A DNA stretch of 64,000 bases, taken from NCBI RefSeq assembly GCF_000633355.1, contig NZ_AYMQ01000046.1, positions 55,035 to 119,034 on the forward strand. The letters are read 5' to 3'. The translations under genes were made by a program, and so were the position numbers. The first letter of the stretch is position 1. Every line of letters begins with the position of its first letter. Of this stretch, positions 52,460-61,120 are shown piece by piece. Under the pieces are notes generated by a model. It did not search any database and was not told the origin of the DNA. It worked only from the letters and a program-made list of their open reading frames with translations. Source of the stretch: Serratia sp. H1w (GTDB lineage Bacteria; Pseudomonadota; Gammaproteobacteria; Enterobacterales; Enterobacteriaceae).

Positions 52460-53317
52460 ATGAAAATCGCTAAAATACTTAATAATAATGTAGTGATTAC
52501 GCTGAATGACCATCAGGAAGAAACGGTGGTCATGGGGCGTGGCATTGGCTTTAAAAAGAAAGCCGGGGATAGCTTGGATGAAAGCCTGATCGAAAAGGTC
52601 TTCACCCTCAACAGCGGCGAGATGAGCGAGCGCTACAAAGAACTGCTGGCGGAAATTCCGCTGGCCTGTGTCACCACCGCAGACAAGATCATCACCCTCG
52701 CCCGCGAGCGGCTGCCGGGTAAACTGCATAACATTGTCTACATCACGCTGACCGACCATATCCATTTTGCGCTGCAACGCCATGCTCAAGGGCTGGATAT
52801 CAAGAACGCGCTGCTGTGGGAGATCAAAAAGCTCTATCCGAACGAGTTTGCCATTGGGCTGGAGGCGTTAACCATCATCGCCCAGCGCCTGGAGACCACG
52901 CTGCCGGAAGACGAGGCTGGCTTTATTGCCCTGCATCTGGTCAACGCCCAGCTCAATGACGAAATGCACAACACCCTGCATATCACCCGTGTGATGCAGG
53001 AAATCCTCAATATCGTCAAATACCATTTCCGCTTTGACTACAACGAGGAGGCGCTCAGCTACCATCGCTTTGTCACCCACCTGAAGTTCTTCGCCCAGCG
53101 GCTGCTAGGCAAGAACTACGTCAACAGCGACGACGATTCGCTGTACCAGGTGGTGAAGGAGAAATACCGAGAGTCATTCGCCTGTGCCGGTAAGATCAAT
53201 CAGCATATCGAGAAGAGCTACCAGCATACGCTGACCAGTGAAGAGATGATGTTTCTGACCATCCACATCGAGCGGGTGCGCAGCGAAAGTGAAAAGGATT
53301 ATGCACCGAAGGACTAA
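52460..53317 (+). CDS. BglG/LicT-family transcriptional antiterminator
   Basis: PTS-controlled RNA-binding antiterminator, 285 aa. The CAT RNA-binding domain (MKIAKILNNNVVITLND, residues 1-55) is followed by two PRD modules (about 65-170 and 171-280) with conserved His for phosphorylation by PTS proteins (LTDHIHFALQRH and IALHLVNAQ; in PRD2, YHRFVTHLKFFAQR and LTIHIERV). Its own leader has an intact RAT/terminator. The usual downstream beta-glucoside permease (bglF) and phospho-beta-glucosidase (bglB) are absent: the gene ends 63 bp before mak on the other strand. It may be an operon remnant or act on RAT sites elsewhere. Confidence 0.92.
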   Translation: MKIAKILNNNVVITLNDHQEETVVMGRGIGFKKKAGDSLDESLIEKVFTLNSGEMSERYKELLAEIPLACVTTADKIITLARERLPGKLHNIVYITLTDHIHFALQRHAQGLDIKNALLWEIKKLYPNEFAIGLEALTIIAQRLETTLPEDEAGFIALHLVNAQLNDEMHNTLHITRVMQEILNIVKYHFRFDYNEEALSYHRFVTHLKFFAQRLLGKNYVNSDDDSLYQVVKEKYRESFACAGKINQHIEKSYQHTLTSEEMMFLTIHIERVRSESEKDYAPKD

Positions 53318-53354
53318 GGTTGGAACTGCTGACCTTCCCTAGCCGGGTGCACAC

Positions 53355-53378
53355 GTAGGGGCGCGGCATGCTGCGCCC
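53355..53378. repeat. GTAGGGGCGC-GCATGC short palindromic repeat
   Basis: GTAGGGGCGCGGCATGCTGC followed by GCCC fills most of the 63-bp gap between the convergent ends of the bglG-type gene and mak. Confidence 0.75.
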
Positions 53379-53380
53379 GG

Positions 53381-54289
53381 TTATACCTGCGGCCATAGCC
53401 AGGCAGCGCCACGGACGCCGCTGGAGTCGCCATGTATTGCCTTGCGGATCGGTGTTTCACACTCGCCGCCAAACACCCAGGTTTTCACCAGCGGTGGCAC
53501 CGTTTGATACAGCCGATCCACGTTACTCATACCACCGCCAAAGACGATCACATCGGGATCAAAGATGTTGATCACATGTGCCAGGGACTTCGCCAGTCGC
53601 ATTTCGTAGCGCTGGAGGGCTAGCTCAGCTACCGCATCCTTCTGCGCCACCAGCGCCATGATTTCGTAACCTTTCAGCGCCTGGCCACTCAGCCGGGCAT
53701 AGTCGGTAGCGAAACCGGTGCCGGAGATAAAGGTTTCAATGCAGCCTTGCTTACCACAGTAGCAGGGCACCTCAGCACGAAAACGCAGTTCGTCCTCATC
53801 CAGCCACGGCAGCGGGTTGTGGCCCCATTCTCCGGATATTCCATTGCCGCCAGAGTGCACCTGACCGTTGATCGCCACCCCAGCGCCACAGCCGGTACCA
53901 ATGATAACCGCAAACACGGTTTGCTTACCGGCAGCGGCACCATCGGTGGCTTCCGATACTGCCAGGCAGTTGGCATCGTTGGCCATCCTCACTTCGCGTT
54001 GCAGCATGGCCGAAAGGTCTTTATCCATCGGCTGGCCATTCAGCCAGGTCGAGTTGGCATTTTTTACCAGACCGGTAAAGGGCGACAGCGTACCAGGGAT
54101 CCCCACGCCCACAGAGCCTTGCTGGCCCGTTTTTTCCTCCGCCAGACTGACCAGCCCGCAGATAGCCTCCAGCGTCAGTTGATAATCATCACGAGGCGTG
54201 GCGATACGATGGCGGAACAGCTCGGCCCCGTCGTTGGCTAACGCAATCACTTCAATTTTAGTGCCACCCAGATCGATACCAATACGCAC
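53381..54289 (-). CDS. mak: Fructokinase Mak
   Basis: ROK-family sugar kinase phosphorylating fructose (manno(fructo)kinase in E. coli). The GTG start at 54289, after GAGAGGAA, gives 302 aa as in E. coli; a longer frame from 54448 has no support. Motifs are [12 protein letters not shown] (residues 3-14), the catalytic GEWGHNP region and the zinc site [15 protein letters not shown]. It is divergent from rdgC, the E. coli arrangement; araJ, the E. coli neighbour, is absent. Confidence 0.94.
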   Translation of the reverse strand: MRIGIDLGGTKIEVIALANDGAELFRHRIATPRDDYQLTLEAICGLVSLAEEKTGQQGSVGVGIPGTLSPFTGLVKNANSTWLNGQPMDKDLSAMLQREVRMANDANCLAVSEATDGAAAGKQTVFAVIIGTGCGAGVAINGQVHSGGNGISGEWGHNPLPWLDEDELRFRAEVPCYCGKQGCIETFISGTGFATDYARLSGQALKGYEIMALVAQKDAVAELALQRYEMRLAKSLAHVINIFDPDVIVFGGGMSNVDRLYQTVPPLVKTWVFGGECETPIRKAIHGDSSGVRGAAWLWPQV

Positions 54290-54517
54290 AATTCCTCTCC
54301 CTAATTCAGCACGACAACAAACTTGCCGCCCAGTGTAGCGCATAGCCCGGCTCACGCCACGCTCAGCGAATGTGACATCAATGGCAATTCCAGCGAAACG
54401 CGGTAACGGACGCAAATCGACGGGAATCAGGCGATTTTTCAGCGTCAATTCGTTATTATGCCGCCCTGCTTTTGATGAATCTGCGTGCCAAATGCACGCC
54501 CAGCCTGGGATAACATT

Positions 54518-55429
54518 ATGCTGTGGTTTAAGAATTTGATGGTTTACCGTTTGAGCCGCGACGTTGCGCTAACTGCGGATGAAATGGAAAAACAGCTCAG
54601 CGCCTTTGCCTTTACTCCGTGCGGCAGCCAGGACATGGCGAAAACCGGCTGGGTTTCCCCGATGGGCTCTCACAGCGATGCGCTGACGCACGCGGTTAAC
54701 GGCCAGATCATGATCTGCGCCCGTAAAGAAGAGAAGATCCTGCCCTCGCCGGTGCTGAAACAAGAGCTACAGGCCAAGATCGAAAAGCTGGAAGGTGAGC
54801 AGCATCGTAAGCTGAAGAAAACCGAGAAAGATTCGCTGAAAGATGAAGTGCTGCACAGCTTGCTGCCACGCGCCTTCAGCCGCTTTAACCAGACCTACAT
54901 GTGGATCGATACCGTTAACGATCTGATTATGGTCGATGCCGCCAGTGCCAAGCGTGCCGAAGATATGCTGGCGCTGCTGCGCAAGAGCCTGGGTTCATTG
55001 CCGGTGGTGCCGCTGACCATGGAAAGCCCGATCGAGCTGACGCTGACCGAATGGGTGCGCTCCGGTGAACTGCCAGCCGGTTTTATCATTCAGGATGAGG
55101 CTGAACTGAAAGCCATTCTGGAAGAAGGCGGCGTGATCCGCTGCAAGAAGCAGAACCTGATCAGCGACGAGATTGCCGTGCATATCGAGGCTGGCAAGCT
55201 GGTGACCAAGCTGGCGGTAGATTGGCAAGAGCGCATTCAACTGGTGCTGGCCGACGACGGCTCACTCAAACGCCTGAAGTTTGCCGATACCCTGCGCGAT
55301 CAGAACGACGATATCGATCGTGAAGATTTTGCCCAGCGTTTCGACGCCGATTTCATCCTGATGACCAGCGAACTGGCGGCCTTGATCAGCAACACCATCG
55401 AAGCCCTGGGTGGCGAGGCTCAGCGCTAA
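54518..55429 (+). CDS. rdgC: Recombination-associated protein RdgC
   Basis: Ring-shaped nucleoid protein that binds duplex DNA and restrains RecA. The start [15 protein letters not shown] at 54518 gives 303 aa, the E. coli length; the frame from 54485 adds 11 residues. Similarity to the family runs end to end, including the GWVSPMG and [13 protein letters not shown] blocks. A GGGCGCAAC-AA-GTTGCGCCC hairpin follows 8 nt after the stop. Confidence 0.95.
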   Translation: MLWFKNLMVYRLSRDVALTADEMEKQLSAFAFTPCGSQDMAKTGWVSPMGSHSDALTHAVNGQIMICARKEEKILPSPVLKQELQAKIEKLEGEQHRKLKKTEKDSLKDEVLHSLLPRAFSRFNQTYMWIDTVNDLIMVDAASAKRAEDMLALLRKSLGSLPVVPLTMESPIELTLTEWVRSGELPAGFIIQDEAELKAILEEGGVIRCKKQNLISDEIAVHIEAGKLVTKLAVDWQERIQLVLADDGSLKRLKFADTLRDQNDDIDREDFAQRFDADFILMTSELAALISNTIEALGGEAQR

Positions 55430-55437
55430 AACAAAAG

Positions 55438-55457
55438 GGGCGCAACAAGTTGCGCCC
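55438..55457 (+). terminator. Hairpin after rdgC
   Basis: A perfect 9-bp stem with a 2-nt loop starts 9 nt after the rdgC stop. The tail (ACTAAAAT) has no strong T-run on the plus strand, but AAAA precedes the stem, so it may serve either strand. Confidence 0.6.
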
Positions 55458-55490
55458 ACTAAAATACTAGAAAATTGGTAATCACGACAA

Positions 55491-55616
55491 ATACCCTATG
55501 GATTTCAAATCGCAGTTAGGCACCAAGCTCACTCAGCCCCAGGAGCTTACTTTTAGTAAGTGACTGGGGTGAGTGAGTGCAGGTAACAACGCTGCGGCTT
55601 GAAAGACGACGGGTAT
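55491..55616. repeat. ERIC element (copy 2)
   Basis: This 126-bp element contains AAGTAAGTGACTGGGGTGAG (55556-55575), nearly the classic ERIC core, paired with CCCCAGGAGCTTACTTTTAG upstream and ending in GACGGGTAT. It lies between the convergent genes rdgC and ppnP and ends three bases before the ppnP stop. It has the typical length of about 127 bp. Confidence 0.93.
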
Positions 55617-55618
55617 TT

Positions 55619-55909
55619 TTACTTACTGAGATAACGACACAGATAGGCTGTCGCATCAGCAACCTGGACGTTGAATTCACTCTGCGCAGGCACAAAGAAC
55701 TTCTCGCCTGGCGTAAATACCTGCCAATCCGGCGCGCCCGGTAACAACACTTTCAATGCCCCGGTGATCACCGTCATTTCTTCCGGCTGTGCGGTACCGA
55801 AGGTGTACTCACCCTCTTCCATCACCCCGACGCTGGTACGACCGATGCTGCTACTATCGTAACCGATAGACTTCACTTTCCCGGCAAAATACTCGTTCAC
55901 TTTCAGCAT
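55619..55909 (-). CDS. ppnP: Pyrimidine/purine nucleoside phosphorylase
   Basis: Small cupin-fold protein (formerly YaiE, DUF1255), 96 aa, which in E. coli phosphorolyses several nucleosides. The motifs [33 protein letters not shown] and YLCRYLS are those of E. coli PpnP. It lies between rdgC and aroM as in E. coli. Confidence 0.93.
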   Translation of the reverse strand: MLKVNEYFAGKVKSIGYDSSSIGRTSVGVMEEGEYTFGTAQPEEMTVITGALKVLLPGAPDWQVFTPGEKFFVPAQSEFNVQVADATAYLCRYLSK

Positions 55910-56026
55910 AGACTGGCACCCGCGTAATCATCTTTGAGGAGTCTCCATATTGGGGGATGAAACCGGGTCTGTCACTGGTTTTTACTACGAAATGCGATCG
56001 CTACGCATGGCAAAACATGAGCGGGA

Positions 56027-56704
56027 TCAAACAATGAGTTCAGCAGCCAGCTTGGCTACCAGCACGTTCGATAGCAGTACCGGTATTTTTAGCTTGGTCA
56101 GCAAAAAATCCCGCTGCTGTTGGTGATAGCCAATGCAGTCTAGCACCACCACTTCAGCCCCCTGTTGCAGCAGGCTCTGTGCGGCCTGCGCCAGGGTTGC
56201 CTTATCGGCCAAGTAGGGGCTGGCGACGGCAAAACAAGGTGGCGTGGCCAGTAGCTGCCATTTGCTGGCCTGTTCCTGGATCTGTTCCTTCACAGGCACC
56301 ACAATACCAACCCTGTGTTCACCGACAATGGCAGAAATCAGCGGCGGTACAATATGGTCCGGCTCCAGCAGTAGCGCCGTTGCCGTACGTAAATGACCGA
56401 ATTCGCCGGTGCAGAGCAGCATGATCACGTCACATCCCATCGCCTCCAACTCGGTGATTTTCAGTTGTAGTTCCTGCTCTACCTGCTGAGCAGAAAGCCT
56501 CACCTGAGCACCATTCAGCAATCGGGATACCAGCACTTTCTCACCCACCTGCGGGCAGTAACGCGCAGCGATCTGTTGTTCACTCATCCCATCCAGCAGC
56601 CCAACATGCATCATTTGCTCAAGCGGCAGATAGGTCGCTAACAGCGGCATGATGTCACTGCGTGGAGCCTGGCCAATGGTCAAGGTGGCAAATGATGCGT
56701 TCAT
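56027..56704 (-). CDS. aroM: AroM family protein
   Basis: The 225-aa product belongs to the AroM family and aligns with E. coli AroM along its full length (TIGQAPRSDIMPLL, GCDVIMLLCTGEFG, IVPVKEQIQEQASKW, VPVLLSNVLVAKLAAELIV). The fold is related to Asp/Glu/hydantoin racemases, but no reaction is established. It lies 4 nt after the DUF1177 gene with a GAGGAAATA site, so it is the third gene of the OPT-DUF1177-aroM operon. In E. coli aroM instead follows aroL-yaiA directly. The role is inferred to be catabolic. Confidence 0.88.
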   Translation of the reverse strand: MNASFATLTIGQAPRSDIMPLLATYLPLEQMMHVGLLDGMSEQQIAARYCPQVGEKVLVSRLLNGAQVRLSAQQVEQELQLKITELEAMGCDVIMLLCTGEFGHLRTATALLLEPDHIVPPLISAIVGEHRVGIVVPVKEQIQEQASKWQLLATPPCFAVASPYLADKATLAQAAQSLLQQGAEVVVLDCIGYHQQQRDFLLTKLKIPVLLSNVLVAKLAAELIV

Positions 56705-56708
56705 CGCA

Positions 56709-57638
56709 TTATTTCCTCTGTTGCAGATGGCTCAGGCTGCCGTAGAGCGCCAACAGGCGATCATAGTCGGCGGCATCGAAGAAGCTACAGGTTCCGCGCC
56801 CGAACTCCTTTGCCACTTCCACGGCAAATTTTACCGCCAGCGCGATGTCTACCTCATGGCTGGCCCCGGTGCCACAACCCGGTACGACCGACTCGGTGCA
56901 GATGGCTACGCCTACGACCGGCGCGGCCGTCGCAGTGGAGGGCTGCAAGATACTGTTAAGATGGTGCACACCGTTGCCATAAGGCGTGATGTCTTGCGTC
57001 GTGATCGGGAAAGTCACCGCCGGGCGGCCACTGGTCATCTCCATGATGCGCAACAGATCTTCCGACACCCGCAGGATGTAGCCCTGTTTCACCGTTGGTG
57101 ACAGCGCATAGCCCTTGTGATTGATGATGCGATTCCCTTTAGTGGTATCAATCGACAAAATGGCATCCGCTTGCGGCACCACTTCGTTGTCGTTCATCGT
57201 GACGTCATCGATCGGCGAGTCCATAAAATCGACCGGATCGTGTGGGCGAGTCGGCGCATTGGGGCAAATATGGGTGGTAACAACGACATCCCCAGCTAGC
57301 ACATCGCCTTTGCGCTGCATTTCTGCCAGCTTCAGGGCGCTGGCGATCGCCGCAATAGCGCCGTCACCGTCAGAAACCAGGCCGATACGTGTTGGCCGCG
57401 CCCCAATGCCGCCCAATCTGCCAATGATCCCCAGCGTGGGCGCATTGCCACCGGATAACTTGCCTGCACTGCCGGGGATTTCAATACGGACAAAATCCGT
57501 GGTGCCCTTGTCACCGCTGACGCGAAGAGTGCTAGCCAATACCTGCGGATAATCGGCAAACAGATCCACCACGTCCTGCCCCTTAACATAGGCATTATCA
57601 ATCAGTTCAAAGACCTGTAGCGTTTGTTGCAAACTCAT
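56709..57638 (-). CDS. DUF1177 domain protein
   Basis: Full-length member of the DUF1177 family, 309 aa from the ATG at 57638, which has GAGGG at 7 nt; ATGs at 57644 and 57653 lie within or before that site. Conserved-looking blocks are IEIPGSAGKLSGGNAPTLGI, GRLGGIGARPTRIGLVSDGD, ICPNAPTRPHDPVDFMDSPI and CGTGASHEVDIALAVKF, with His, Asp and Cys residues that could bind a metal. No activity is known. Its position between an oligopeptide-type transporter and a racemase-like protein suggests an enzyme acting on the imported compound. Confidence 0.85.
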   Translation of the reverse strand: MSLQQTLQVFELIDNAYVKGQDVVDLFADYPQVLASTLRVSGDKGTTDFVRIEIPGSAGKLSGGNAPTLGIIGRLGGIGARPTRIGLVSDGDGAIAAIASALKLAEMQRKGDVLAGDVVVTTHICPNAPTRPHDPVDFMDSPIDDVTMNDNEVVPQADAILSIDTTKGNRIINHKGYALSPTVKQGYILRVSEDLLRIMEMTSGRPAVTFPITTQDITPYGNGVHHLNSILQPSTATAAPVVGVAICTESVVPGCGTGASHEVDIALAVKFAVEVAKEFGRGTCSFFDAADYDRLLALYGSLSHLQQRK

Positions 57639-57698
57639 AGTCATCCCTCGCAAATGTTGCCTGGTAGATTGTTGCCTCCCGCCATAGCGGGGATAGCG

Positions 57699-59267
57699 TT
57701 ATTTTCCCTTGCTGGAAAAGATCGAGTTGAAGAAGTTGTACAGCGCATCACCAGCAATAAACCCGGCGGCCATAATTTCCATCGGCGTACGACCTTTATC
57801 TCCCCAGCGTTTAACGATCAGAATGCGCAGTGCGATCCCTACCAACACAGCCCAGCCTGCAAGCGCGTTGTTAATCAGCAACCCCGTGGCCAACAGCACG
57901 CCGAGTTGGCGCTTGGGCCCACCAATAAACTGCACGATGGCACCCGGAATGGCCCAAATCAGCAGGCTGGAGGCAATACCGGGCTGCACCCCAGCTTCGA
58001 TGGTTTTGGCATACACCCGAGCCACCGGCGGGATCAGTTCCTGCAGGAAATAGCTGGTGTAAGAGAGGTAAACCACCGGGATCGCAATCACGAAGGCAAT
58101 CATGGCGGCGATCAGCTGAATACGTCGCCCTAGCAGCTCCTGCTGTAAATTCTTGCCGTAGCCCCGCAAAATAAAGCCGGCTTTCAGATCAAAGCCCATA
58201 TCGGCAAACGCCGGGCCGGTAGCCGCAGTAAAACCGGTGAGCACGCAAAGTGCTAACGGAGGGAAGCCAATTAAAATCCCGACGATCAGCGTAATAAGCG
58301 CCACCGCAAATGCCGGGAACCAGCCAGAATGCATCGCGGCAATCCCCACTATCAGCTCATGCACGAAGGCGGCAAACGCGGCATAAATCACAAACAGCAG
58401 CAACATGGTCAACGACATTTCGCTATATAACCCGCTGCCCAATGCCAGTAACGCGGCAATAGCAACATAGCCAACTGCCCCTAGCCCCAAGGCTTTGCGC
58501 ACCTCGCTGTCTGGTTGGCTAAAGCTTGCCGCCGTCTGCTGGTTTTTATTGCGGATCACCTGTACGACCTGGATCAACGCCACCAGCCCTGCACCCACCA
58601 TCACCCCATGTGGAATATAGTGCGCATTGATATCAACCCCGGTCAGCGGTTGGCCATAGGCTCGCAGCAGCAGACCAACACCAAACATGCTCAGCGCCCA
58701 GATATTGCCGATAAACGCGGTGCCAAAGGCCGCCATCGGGATCTTCAGCATCGAACCGGCAATGCCCACCAATACACCAACGACCAATAGCCAGGCCTGT
58801 TTGCCACCGCGATCGCCCGCTTTGATGGCTTCCGCTGCCGCCACGCCTGGCGGCCAGGCATTGGCGGCGGGGAAAACCTTGGTATCAAACATCCGATACA
58901 GCAAGTAGGCATCCAACAGCATGGCGACAGCCACGCCGCAGAACATCGGTAGGATCAGTTGCGGCTGCCCCATGACATAAGGCACGGCAATCGGCATCAG
59001 CAGGCTGTTGGCCGCCCCAAAGGTGGCAGAGGAAATCACCGTCTGAGCCAGGTTCTGGGTGTGGATCGAACGGTAACGCTGGAACATCTGCAATGGAATG
59101 CGTGCCAGCAACATGGCAATCAGCGCACCGATAATCGAGGTATTGGGCGTCACACCCAACGTGGTGATCAGTTGCACGCCAATTATCGCGCCGATGATGG
59201 ATAACAGCACCATTACCAATAGCGTACCGATATCTTTCAATGGATTGGTGGTTGTTTCTGGTTTCAT
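57699..59267 (-). CDS. OPT/YSL-family transporter
   Basis: Integral membrane protein of 522 aa with about 14 hydrophobic helices, of the OPT/YSL superfamily, whose members import oligopeptides or metal chelates. Markers include FGAANSLLMPIAVPYVMG, the charged loop FPAANAWPPGVAAAEAIKAGDRGG (about residues 131-154) and GVDINAHYIPHGVMVGAG. It is the first gene of the operon with DUF1177 and aroM. The leader has a GTTCCA-N5-CGGAAC palindrome shared with the IclR gene. The substrate is unknown. Confidence 0.85.
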   Translation of the reverse strand: MKPETTTNPLKDIGTLLVMVLLSIIGAIIGVQLITTLGVTPNTSIIGALIAMLLARIPLQMFQRYRSIHTQNLAQTVISSATFGAANSLLMPIAVPYVMGQPQLILPMFCGVAVAMLLDAYLLYRMFDTKVFPAANAWPPGVAAAEAIKAGDRGGKQAWLLVVGVLVGIAGSMLKIPMAAFGTAFIGNIWALSMFGVGLLLRAYGQPLTGVDINAHYIPHGVMVGAGLVALIQVVQVIRNKNQQTAASFSQPDSEVRKALGLGAVGYVAIAALLALGSGLYSEMSLTMLLLFVIYAAFAAFVHELIVGIAAMHSGWFPAFAVALITLIVGILIGFPPLALCVLTGFTAATGPAFADMGFDLKAGFILRGYGKNLQQELLGRRIQLIAAMIAFVIAIPVVYLSYTSYFLQELIPPVARVYAKTIEAGVQPGIASSLLIWAIPGAIVQFIGGPKRQLGVLLATGLLINNALAGWAVLVGIALRILIVKRWGDKGRTPMEIMAAGFIAGDALYNFFNSIFSSKGK

Positions 59268-59334
59268 AAATCTGCCCCGTGAATATCCCTACTTGATGGC
59301 GAAAATAATATTTCAGGCATAAGTTGCCGATAAA

Positions 59335-59351
59335 GTTCCATTATTCGGAAC
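59335..59351. promoter_or_regulatory. IclR-type operator upstream of the OPT gene
   Basis: GTTCCA-TTATT-CGGAAC is a palindrome with one mismatched pair, lying 68-84 nt upstream of the transporter start. The same arms and the same 5-bp spacer occur at 60277-60293 before the IclR gene, which is strong internal evidence for a shared operator. Confidence 0.65.
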
Positions 59352-59492
59352 TCTAGCCGTTGAAATCTATTATTCAGTGCCTACCTTGGCTAAATTAATG
59401 ACAGGGAAATGGCCCCTGGCATTAACCAATCAGCGAGATGCCCTGGTGTTGGCGCGCTAATTAAGCCTGTTAAAGATATGATTGACGGTGAG

Positions 59493-60266
59493 CTATTTGA
59501 TCTGCTGCCAATATTCATCACCGAGCTTTGCTGCCAATTGCCGGGAAACTGCCATTAGTGCCTCGAGCACCTGGGGCGAATAAGGTTGCTCCTCCGTCTG
59601 CGAAGGGAAAGATAAACAGAGCCCCACGGTCTCACTGCGATGTTTGTTGATCACCGAAGTCGCCAGGGAGCTGATACCCGGCAGCGTTTCGTTACGGGCC
59701 AGCGACCATCCCTGTTGCCTGATCATTGCCAGTTTCTGCAGCAATTCCTCAAGCGTTTGGGGGGCATTTTTCGAGGCGACATGGTAGCCCGCATCAAAAC
59801 GCTCGCGCACCTGTTCATCACTTTCCCGCGCCAGCATCGCACGCCCCACCGAGGTTTCTGCCGCCGGGGAACTGGTGCCTACTGGCGTCACCACTTGCAG
59901 AAAATGCCGGCCGGGTAAGGTGCGCATGACCCAGTTCTCTCGACCTTCCAGCTTGGAAATATAACCGGTACAAAAGGTCAACTGATTAAGCTGCATCATT
60001 GCCGCCGTTGCGCTCTCTACCAGCGGCGTTGACAGGTAATGACTAGCCACCCCCAGCAACATATAACCAATGTGATACTGACGACTTTGCGGATCGCGCT
60101 CCAATAGCCCCTGATTTTCCATCGTTTGCAGCAAACGGGAAACCGTACTTTTTGGCAACCCAAGTCGCTCGACGACATCAGTAAAAGAAATCCCCCCATG
60201 CCCATGGGTAATCTGCCGTTGAGAAAATAATTTTAACACCGCAGCAGCATTTTCTAATGTGGTCAT
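59493..60266 (-). CDS. IclR-family transcriptional regulator
   Basis: The 257-aa product has an N-terminal winged helix-turn-helix (ISFTDVVERLGLPKSTVSRLLQTMENQGLLE, about residues 25-55) and a C-terminal IclR effector domain with the conserved GRAMLARESDEQVRERF block. It is 225 bp upstream of the OPT operon on the same strand, and both promoters carry the same palindrome. It should control the transport operon and itself; the effector is unknown. Confidence 0.9.
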   Translation of the reverse strand: MTTLENAAAVLKLFSQRQITHGHGGISFTDVVERLGLPKSTVSRLLQTMENQGLLERDPQSRQYHIGYMLLGVASHYLSTPLVESATAAMMQLNQLTFCTGYISKLEGRENWVMRTLPGRHFLQVVTPVGTSSPAAETSVGRAMLARESDEQVRERFDAGYHVASKNAPQTLEELLQKLAMIRQQGWSLARNETLPGISSLATSVINKHRSETVGLCLSFPSQTEEQPYSPQVLEALMAVSRQLAAKLGDEYWQQIK

Positions 60267-60276
60267 GGCTCGCCTT

Positions 60277-60301
60277 GTTCCACTATATGGAACCTAGTTC
60301 C
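60277..60301. promoter_or_regulatory. IclR-type operator upstream of the regulator gene
   Basis: GTTCCA-CTATA-TGGAAC (60277-60293) is a perfect palindrome, and its right arm starts a second one, GGAAC-CTA-GTTCC (60289-60301). The pair begins 11 nt upstream of the regulator start codon and fits autoregulation. Confidence 0.65.
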
Positions 60302-60519
60302 CAATCGATATTTAGCAACCTAAAACCCGTGCAACTTATCGTCAAGCGGTTTATTTTTATTGCGCGGCGAAATTACAGCGAATGATGCTTTAATATTGAA
60401 AATACTGCACAGATCGCAAAGTCATTTCCCGAGAAGGTTGGCACATGTCCGTTGCAAGGGATAAATACCAGCATAAGATGCCAATATTCATCAGGCCATC
60501 AGGACGGCCTTTGCTGCTG

Positions 60520-60636
60520 TTAGATATTGCGCAGGATATAAATGGCGAGGAAAGTCTCGAACAGAATAATGAAGATGGACCAAAATGCGGGGAAAAATCG
60601 GTCATAGTGGCTGACAAATTGGCGAAGTGTTTTCAT
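60520..60636 (-). CDS. Candidate 38-aa single-pass membrane protein
   Basis: A 38-codon frame begins at ATG 60636 on the minus strand. The peptide has a soluble start, MKTLRQFVSHYDR, then a strongly hydrophobic helix, FFPAFWSIFIILFETFLAIY (residues 14-33), and a short ILRNI tail. This is the form of small enterobacterial inner-membrane proteins. AAAGG lies only 2 nt before the ATG, closer than usual. I do not recognise the family; function is unknown. Confidence 0.45.
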   Translation of the reverse strand: MKTLRQFVSHYDRFFPAFWSIFIILFETFLAIYILRNI

Positions 60637-60722
60637 AACCTTTACCGCTGAGGTCTCCCAGGGAGCAAAATATTGCCGATGCCCTAGGCTACGCCCCGCA
60701 GTTTATAAGCACAACGGACCTG

Positions 60723-60756
60723 AAAAAGTGAAGCCGGCGGATACCGGCCACTTTTT
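60723..60756. terminator. Bidirectional terminator after yaiA
   Basis: AAAAAGTG (60723-60730) pairs with CACTTTTT (60749-60756) and an inner GCCGG/CCGGC extends the stem. It lies 14 nt after the yaiA stop and would end the aroL-yaiA transcript on the minus strand. Confidence 0.85.
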
Positions 60757-60769
60757 GTTACACCGCAGG

Positions 60770-60964
60770 CTATTCACCCAGGCTTTCATCCTCGTAACGC
60801 CGCTTGGCGTCTAACGCTTCCCGTTCGGTTTCATGTTCGCTGATCAGCGTATCGGGTTTGGGGTGGTCGGCCCGCAGCTCATACCAACGAACCTGCTTGC
60901 CTACTTCGCCCTTGTCTACGGCCACAATACGTGCCGTTCTCGGGTAGGGAGGTTTACTCGGCAT
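60770..60964 (-). CDS. yaiA: YaiA family protein
   Basis: Small soluble protein of 64 aa, very close to E. coli YaiA; the segments [23 protein letters not shown] and DAKRRYED are shared. It has no known activity. In E. coli it lies between aroL and aroM in a TyrR-regulated transcript; here aroL-yaiA order is kept, but a terminator and the IclR/OPT genes separate it from aroM. Confidence 0.92.
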   Translation of the reverse strand: MPSKPPYPRTARIVAVDKGEVGKQVRWYELRADHPKPDTLISEHETEREALDAKRRYEDESLGE

Positions 60965-61019
60965 AGTGCTCTCCTGTGTGGTTGCCTGGCGTTAAGTATA
61001 GACAAGCTTAACGGGCGTC

Positions 61020-61063
61020 GGGCGCAGCATGCGGCTATCGGGCGCAGCATGCGGCGCCCCTAC
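61020..61063. repeat. GTAGGGGCGC-GCATGC repeat, partial plus full copy
   Basis: GGGCGCAGCATGCGG (61020-61034) is followed by a complete unit at 61040-61063 (GGGCGCAGCATGCGGCGCCC then CTAC). The tandem lies between aroL and yaiA and could affect the relative expression of the two genes. Confidence 0.75.
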
Positions 61064-61120
61064 GGCATAGAGTAGATTGGTCAGGAGAATCGTGGCACAA
61101 GAACTTGTGCCCAGAGAACG

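Larger units (their letters stand above)
60302..60769. other. Long gap between the IclR gene and yaiA
   Basis: This stretch holds a possible small gene on the minus strand (60520-60636) and a strong bidirectional terminator (60723-60756), both listed. Two overlapping longer frames (60445-60651 plus, 60390-60617 minus) lack homology, ribosome sites and codon bias and are not called. Confidence 0.5.

Noticed and set aside
60445..60651. 68-codon plus-strand frame upstream of yaiA
   Set aside because: It overlaps the better-supported 38-aa membrane frame on the other strand and has no recognisable features.
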